A DNA stretch of 64,000 nucleotides from Heterotrichella gracilis. Its lineage: Eukaryota; Sar; Xanthophyceae; Tribonematales; Xanthonemataceae. Below the pieces are notes generated by a model that did not search any database, was not told the DNA's origin, and saw only the letters and a list, made by a program, of their open reading frames with translations. Shown here piece after piece: positions 57,801-64,000 of the stretch. The stretch covers positions 1-64,000 of the forward strand of contig JAULBX010022409.1 in NCBI GenBank assembly GCA_032358255.1, given 5' to 3'. Within the stretch, counting starts at the first letter, position 1, and each line of letters starts with the position of its first letter. A program made the translations under genes and the position numbers.

Positions 57801-58787
57801 GTGGCTGTGCGGCAGGTATGTCAACCCTTAGAAAGGGTCGTGCCTCATTGGCCCCGTCGCCACTGACCCTAGTGGAGGGCTTGGCCGCTTCGCCAGAAAC
57901 CCTCTGCAAGGGTTTAGCTGCTCCATCCCCGCTGACCCTAGAGGAGGGTTTGGCTGCTTCAACATGGACCTTAGGCAAGGGTTTGCCTGCCTCGTTGGGA
58001 GACTTAGAGGAGGCTCTGGGCTGGTCCAAAGCTGCGGGTGCCTTGGCTGCCTCGACATCCGCAGACTTGGCTCGCTTGGAGGCATGGGCTTGGGGCTCGG
58101 GGGCAGCCCGCTTCTTGACGGCATCGGAGGAAGTACCGGGTTCGGTTGGCGGCTGGGGCTGCGCAGGGGATGGTGCTGGTAGTGTGGCTGGCGGTGGCGC
58201 TGCTGCGGCTGCGGCTGTGGCTGCGGCTGGTGGTGGTGCGGATGTGGCTGCTTTTGGGGCGGTGGTGCGTGTTGGTGGCAGGGCCTGCACAGGTGGAGTA
58301 GCAAGGTGTAATATCACAAGGACAACGCAAGGAGGGTAGGTAATGCCCCAAGACGAGTTGTGCTATCTGGCATCCCTAGACGTCAAACTCCCTAGACCCA
58401 CGCCTTGCCTAGGTAAACTGGATACCCAGTGCGACAACACATATCACTATGTCAGTAGCGTAATCCTATGCTGTTCAAAGGTTGGTTCCTGCGGGTGAAT
58501 AGGTACTGGAGTAGATGTACCTGTTAGGCCTGTACCTTGTGGCAGGGTGGGGTTGACTGGTCTAGGCGACCGTGGCTACACAATGCCTCATGACCACTTA
58601 CTAGTAAAAAGCAGTTCTGAAATTCCACCCACCTTCAAGTTGATACTAGCTAGTTATCCACCGAACCACCAAAAATCGGCCAGCCCTCTATTCGTACCTT
58701 GGCTGTGGGTTTGGGGGGCGCAGTAAGCGCCTTTTGCAGCAAGTGACTGTACGACAGAAGCTGGGACAGCTCCTCCAAGTAGTTCAT
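51877..58787 (-). CDS. Very long Pro/Ala-rich ankyrin-repeat protein, about 1651 aa
   Basis: Minus-strand exons: 58787-58698, 58284-57768, 57551-53720, 53338-53186, 52925-52837, 52407-52217, 51960-51877; phases agree, 1651 residues. Exon 1 begins MNYLEELSQLL. The next part is Ala/Pro/Ser/Lys-rich with a basic KKRAAPEPQ...KRAKS patch that could be a nuclear signal. The 3.8-kb exon has degenerate ankyrin repeats (GVTPLLAAVRTRS, LVLAAIKYNHPAIVDML, VVAALVEAGADG, AVERLLATGV, AVEQLLHAGAGVDEV) and then about 600 residues of Pro/Ala-rich linker. The last exons have clear ankyrin repeats: CTLLHHAVQTP, AGETPLLLCAGKE, GKTPLMLAAG, GRTALMHAQ, LLLDAGADPRVKDGQGRTAADIA. It is presumably a scaffold; no enzymatic domain is seen. 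The intron 57552-57767 is 216 bases and stop-free in frame. The family is not recognised beyond ankyrin. Confidence 0.87.
57552..57767 (-). other. Exitron-like intron inside the ankyrin gene
   Basis: The segment has a good donor (GCAG|GTACTT), a pyrimidine-rich tract and a CCGCAG acceptor, but it is 216 bases long (72 codons) and reads through without a stop. Retention would add 72 residues with unlike composition (Cys, Tyr, Phe, Leu) to an Ala/Pro-rich protein, so splicing is the more likely default. Confidence 0.65.
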
Positions 58788-59823
58788 CGTACCGTCAAGG
58801 GTTGAACCCGCACCATTAGGGGCCTAATAGTACAGACGGCGAGGTCCTAGGCGAGATGGTTGCCACCACTGCCATATGCATGCATTGTGAGACTGGAGCT
58901 TGATTTACATAAGGCTTTTGCAGAGTGAATGCAGTGGAAAATAGAACAACGTGGCTATCTTTGTTTACTGTGGGTGTATCAGGTCGGCGTCAAGGTATTC
59001 GAGGCAAACGTTTGGTGTTTGCAAGAGGCGTCCACGGAAAATAAATGGATTTCTGTGCAAGTAAAAAGGCTTATTTTGAGTAGACACATAAACACTAGTT
59101 TTCAAACCCTTCTGCATACGATCCTGGGTCAATAAAGCGATGCTGGACCCGTTGATCGTACTACGGGACAGGGTTGATTATCCCTGGTGTGTTTGGACAC
59201 CTGAGTCTTGTTCGGTGCAAGCCATCGATTACGTTCTCACCCACGCCCATCCACACTGAAGAAACTGAGGTAAAGGCCAATAGCGCCTCCTGTCTGAGGG
59301 ATTTAAAGCCTTTTCTCGATCGACACTTGTGGAGAAGGGTTTGTCTTTCCTCCAGGTACGAATCAGCAACGCATGCATATTCGTTCGAGTGGCCATGGTT
59401 AGGCCTGGGTCATGACCATTGATCGAAGATGACAGGGCTTCGAGGCGCGTGGGTGTCGCAGAGCGAGCTTAAGCATGTGGGATCTGGACGGGTGCAAGTT
59501 TCTGTCGCCTTGTCCGCTCTTTAACGGCGAAATCTTCAGGTTACGTTGCCGATGTGCCCAAAAGAGCAGTCCTGGCCCTCGGCTCCCATATACCTGTACT
59601 AGCCATAAAACCTGCACCATTATGGCTTTAAATCGCACTAAATACATTCCCCACCTTGGCCAACACCCATGGCACACTCCAAGCTTGTATTGTGTTGCAT
59701 CCAGGCAGTTGTGATGAGCAAATGGGCTTTAAAACTGCATCTAAGGCGTGTTTGAGCTGTCTGCACTTGGCGCGCAGGAGATCCCCCCTGCTGGGTGTGA
59801 TGAAGGGGTGAAGCACCAGTAAT
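58788..59823. promoter_or_regulatory. Divergent promoter region, ankyrin and AT-hook/DDT genes
   Basis: About 1 kb between two opposed start codons. Both promoters should lie here. No TATA box at a convincing distance and no gene were seen. Confidence 0.4.
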
Positions 59824-62800
59824 ATGGAGGAAGGGGATACAGGTGGTGGGGTCAACCCAGAGCCACCCATCAAGCGTGGCAGGGGGCGTCCACCCAAAAG
59901 GAAACCACCACCACCAGCAGCAGCACCAGCAGCAGCAGCAGCAGCAGTACCCACAGCCGCAGCCACACCCGCAGCCGCAGTCAGCAGCCCCGATGGCGAC
60001 CCCACCCAACTCCCCAATTCTTCTGAGTTCAAGAGAGGCCCCGGCAGACCCAGGAAAAATGCCTTGCCGCTTCCCCGCCAGGAAACCACCGCCACGCCCA
60101 CGCCAGAAATTGCAAAAAGGCGGGGCCGGCCCCCGGGATCCAAGAACAAACCCTCCCTTCTGAGACTGAAACAGTCAAACCTGGGGCAGCCAGGGCCCAG
60201 CTTAACTGCATCTGGCAAGCGCAGGGGTAGGCCACCCAAGAACAGCAATGCGCTTCCACCCAGCAATCTTTTCACGGGGGGTGGCAGGGGTTCCAGGGGG
60301 GGCAGACAAGGCGCCTCCGGTGGTTTCAGGGGGAGAACGCTCATGGGGAGAAGGGGAGGTAGCGGCAAGGGGAGGGAGAAGCCTCGTGGAAGGGCTCCCG
60401 CAAGGGTTGTGGGTCCAGGTGGGTGATTTCTCAGCGGCCTTTTTTAATCAATTTTTGGCCCAGCTTGGGGATTCATGATCCTCACCTGGGGATGCTTTAA
60501 ATCCTGCCTGCCCTACCCCTGCACGCGAGGACAACTTATTCTCTACATACCCTGAAACCTCCATTTTTGGAGTGGTTTATGGCATTTTACATTGCCGCGG
60601 CGCATACCCTTATGATGTCCTGTAATATGGAGCACCCAATGCACTATAAACTTTTATAGTTTTAATAATAAAATCATGTCAATCATGTCAACCATGTGCC
60701 TTTATTTATGCTGCTGCTTATTTCCCGTCCATAGACCTTGTTATATTATATTAAAAAATACGATTATTAAATCGTTTTTCCTTGCACTCCAGGTGGGGGT
60801 GACAGCTCCTCGGGGGAAGAATCCTCAAGCGATGAAGAAGAGGAGGACGAGGAGGAAATGTTGGTAGAGGTGGAATCAGAGGACGAGCAGGACACGCCTG
60901 AGCGCCCCGGCAGGGGGGGTGGCAGGGGCGGCAGCAAGGGGCCCAAGGCGCGGGGGCGAAGGCGGCGGGGGCGGCGGCGGGCGGGGGAGTCCTCGGATGG
61001 TGGCAGCGGGGAGGACGGGGCTGGTGGTGGGGTGGAGCTATTGGCGGATGTGGCTGGTGGTGGGGAGGGTGGCAACTCCAGTGGAGGAGATTCAGGTGCG
61101 CTGTGGTGTGGGTAGTACAGGGAGGTGATGTTGCAGTGGCGCATGGGGTGGTTGATCCTGAACACGGCTTGACGCGCCATGTCTGACTATTCCTCTACTC
61201 CATACCCCACATCGGTTTGCTCGCTCCTCCCAATTGTGTGCGTGGTTGCAGCATCAACCACATTTACTTCCACCCCCCACCATCCACCAGCTCTCATGAG
61301 CTCACCACCCTACTTTCAACACCCCCCTCCTCCCCCTTGCAGATGATGAGGGTGGGGAACGCCCACCTCCCGTGGACCTGAACCCTGCGTCCTCCAGAAT
61401 TGCTTCCACCGTGGCCATTGATCGCCCCAACAAGCCACCCCTGGTGGTGTCATCGGAGGCCATAGGTGGGTGGGTGGGGTGTGGCTGGGGGTTGGGAGAG
61501 GACAGGGATATGGAGAGGAAGTGCGGGCATGTAGGTAGCATGGTCATTTGGTGCCGCGAGCCATGAGTAATTGAAGTACTCCATGATAATCTTGACCACC
61601 AGCTTATTACGCGCACCACTGATTCATTCACCACAGACCCATCATGCCCATCGTCACATGACCATCACGAATCACTTGGAATCATAACGCCCATTCAACA
61701 GGACACTATATTCGGGTTGTCGGGTTGACATCTCTTGTGAGTGGGCGCGCTGTGACGTGAAGGTCACGTGCATGCAATGAGTACCACGGTCACACACGTG
61801 CATGGTCAACGTCGAGGAGTGTGCCCATGTGGTGGCCAGGGACGTGGTCATGAACCACTACCCCCAAATCTTGATAATCATTTTGCATACCGAGACACAG
61901 AAATGTTACACAGAAATACCTACCATCCTCTGTACCCACAGGCGATGCCATGACCGCATATGCCACTCTGCACGCCTTCTCATGGCAGCTGAGGCACTCC
62001 CCTTGCATTTTTCGGGACCTGTGCCTAGCGCTGTTTAGCCAAAGCTCTACACTCTTAACTTCTTATGTTTACATTTTACATACATATGCTACCAATGTTG
62101 TACCTCCCCCCCTCACACCCACACCCACACACCCACCAAACCCTGTCAACCCGTGCAGGCGACGCCATGACCGCCTACGCCATCCTGCGCGCCTTCTCCT
62201 GGCAGCTACGACTCTCCCCCTGCACTTTCCGGGACTTGTGCCTTGCGCTGTTCAGCTCCCAGTCAAGCTCCCTGGTGGACGAGGTGCATGTGTGCGTGCT
62301 GCGTGCGCTTGCGTGTGATGAAGACAAGGATTTGAGGGCGGATAGGGAGCTGGACTTGGGGCTGCTGGATGGGGTGACGTGGCCTGAGTATGTGTGGGAG
62401 TGGCTGCGGTTGAGAGGTGGGTGGCAGTGGTGGGTGGTGGTGGTCGGGTGGTGTGATCAGAGCAATTGCATAGAATCATATTTTTTATCATGAATTGTAA
62501 CCCATGATGCATTTGCTACTTGTAGAGTTTGGCCAAAAAACAGTAATAGTATGATTGTGCGGACTTTGGTGGCAGGCACAGTGATGATTGGTGTCAACCA
62601 TGATGATTGCTGTCTCAATTATGCATTGGTTGCATCATGGTCTCCCTCCATGTTGCACTGATATCCCTTTTGCTGGTGCACAGAGGAGAATGTGCTCTCC
62701 CGGTACCAGTGGGCGGTGCAAGCACAGCCACCTCCACCACCACCAGCCGCCAACCCCCCACCACCGGCACTACAACCAGCACCAGCACCAGCAGCTCCGG

Positions 62801-64000
62801 CACCATCTGTACCACCACCACCACCACCACCAGAGGCAGCCTCTGCATCAGTCCCCATGGCACCCCCTGTGCCTGCTTCCTTGGCACAGCCACCACAGCA
62901 TCAACCACCACCAGCCACTGCAGCGGTGGGGGTTGAAGGTGCGGAGGCGGAGATGGTGGGGGGCGCTGGGGAAATTAGCGCACCAGCACCCACCACAGCG
63001 GCAGGGGGTGGGGACCCACCACTGCCACAGCCACAGCCACAGCCGGCGGCTGACGCACCACCCACTGGAGGCGCATCCCAGCAAGGGGCTGTTGATGATG
63101 GTATAAACGAGGAGGAAACCATCGCCCCAGAGCAACCCAGCTCCATCCCGACCACTGCTGCCAGCGTCGACCTCCCCACTGCATCCACCACCTTCACAGC
63201 ATCCCCCTTGGGGCAAATGCTGCGGACCCCGGAGGGGGTTGGCCTGGCTTCGGCGCTGACCCTAACCAGCCACCCCCTCCCTCCCCTTCCCTCTCCTGCA
63301 ATTGATGCCGCCCCCCTGGATGCCCCAGCAGCCCTACAGGGTATCGACGCGGTCTTGGCGCAGACGGCTCCCCCCTCCACGGATGGGACAGCAGTCCCCA
63401 CCAGTGCCTTGTTGCACCAACCAGGGGCCATCGCATCCACATCTGCAGCCGCTGGTGGTGGTGTGGGGTGTGTGGCGATGGTGCCGGTGGGGATGCTGGC
63501 TGGTGGTGGGATGTCGGCTGGTGGTGAGGTGGTGCCAGTGGGGGATGCCAGTGTGGTTGCTGGCTGCTCCCAGGCTGGGGATGACTTTGTTGAGGGGCGG
63601 GCTGTCCTCCACCGCCTGCTGGGCCCCAAGCCCTCCTTCCGGGACCCTCACAAGATGCGCTGCGAGTACTACCTGCTGCCCAATGAGGTGCGTGAAAGGG
63701 AGTTAACCATAAATAAAGGAAACCACTGAACCCTTGCGCAGTGCGCCGCCCAGTGATATCCGCTACGCGCAAAGTCTGAAGCATTTGGTACTTTGTATGT
63801 GTATTGATAGCAATGTTTAAATTTGAAACTGTTTTATTTTGTTTTAATTCATATCATTATTTGAGTTAATACTATTATCAATGTTTGAATTTTAGCCTTT
63901 GTTTTAAAGGTCCTGGCGTTATAGACAGACCCCAACCCCAACCCCATCCCCAGGTGAAGGCGCGCATCCTTGCCTTCCTGTGCAACGACCTGCTTGACGT
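59824..64000 (+). CDS. AT-hook and DDT-domain chromatin protein, partial at 3' end
   Basis: Exons 59824-60418, 60793-61095, 61343-61465, 62159-62416, 62684-63687 and 63954 to beyond the window; phases agree. Exon 1 has four AT-hooks: KRGRGRPPKRK, KRGPGRPRKN, KRRGRPPGSKN and KRRGRPPKNS, then an RG-rich end. Exon 2 is an acidic Ser/Glu/Asp tract followed by RRRRGRRR. Exon 4 is a DDT domain: AYAILRAFSWQLRLSPCTFRDLCLALFS, SSLVDEVHVCVLRAL, then LLDGVTWPEYVWEWL. Exon 5 is a 330-residue Pro/Ala/Thr linker ending MRCEYYLLPNE. The last visible exon, VKARILAFLCNDLLD, resembles a WHIM1 motif. DDT-WHIM proteins bind ISWI-type remodellers, and plant PTM proteins have DDT plus PHD. The PTM or ACF1-like identity needs the missing C-terminus. 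Confidence 0.9.
59913..59960 (+). repeat. Coding GCA/CAG trinucleotide run
   Basis: CCACCACCACCAGCAGCAGC and further CAG triplets, read as Pro then poly-Ala between the first two AT-hooks. It is likely to be length-variable. Confidence 0.85.
61944..62036 (+). repeat. Intronic copy of the acceptor half of the DDT exon
   Basis: After CACAG, GCGATGCCATGACCGCATAT and the following 75 bases copy 62159-62240 of the DDT exon with several substitutions (for example a His for Leu) and an early stop TAG at 62037. It keeps its own acceptor, so a competing splice choice is possible. Confidence 0.88.

Overview
The window is nuclear DNA of a eukaryote, most probably a chlorophyte green alga. This is an inference from four things: every gene is cut into many short exons with GT-AG introns; plant-type telomere-like CCCTAAA/TTTAGGG heptamers are scattered through introns; there is a hydroxyproline-rich (Ser-Pro-Pro) wall-type stalk fused to an SRCR domain; and the gene set fits (PhoD phosphatase, vacuolar/secreted aspartyl proteases, DDT/AT-hook chromatin protein, CapA-like metallophosphatase). 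I could not run a search, so no species is named.

Layout. 1-1032 (+) is the 3' end of an extracellular SRCR glycoprotein. 3102-3486 (+) is a small two-exon hydrophilic protein. 5723-9967 (-) is a six-exon SMP-30/gluconolactonase/regucalcin gene. 11527-16380 (+) is a ten-exon secreted pepsin-type aspartyl protease (copy A). 17747-25684 (-) is a sixteen-exon secreted PhoD-type alkaline phosphatase. 26167-27188 (+) is an unrecognised gene whose first part is damaged or mis-modelled. 28233-32570 (+) is a TEX30/KANL3-type alpha/beta hydrolase with a basic Gly-rich tail. 33428-39074 (+) is aspartyl protease copy B, with the same ten-exon plan as copy A. 40278-45519 (+) is a Pro-rich extracellular-matrix-like gene with a damaged 3' end. 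48077-51075 (+) is a CapA-family metallophosphatase. 51877-58787 (-) is a very long Pro/Ala-rich ankyrin protein. 59824-64000 (+) is an AT-hook/DDT-domain chromatin protein that runs off the window. Exon joins were checked for phase by hand; they agree throughout except in the 26 kb gene and the 42-45 kb region.

Several products are secreted or wall-associated (SRCR protein, both proteases, PhoD, the Pro-rich protein), which would suit nutrient scavenging and wall remodelling. There is no sign that they form a co-regulated cluster: strands alternate and families are unrelated.

The most unusual property is structural. In nearly every gene, one or more introns contain tandem copies of the edge of the adjacent exon, complete with its splice donor or acceptor, repeated two to five times and interleaved with CCCTAAA-type heptamers. 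The same exons are affected in the two aspartyl protease paralogues. There is also a clear 285-bp non-autonomous hAT-type element (18-bp inverted termini, 8-bp target duplication) at 32917-33201, a foldback at 23083-23166, and an intron in the ankyrin gene that is a multiple of three and free of stops.
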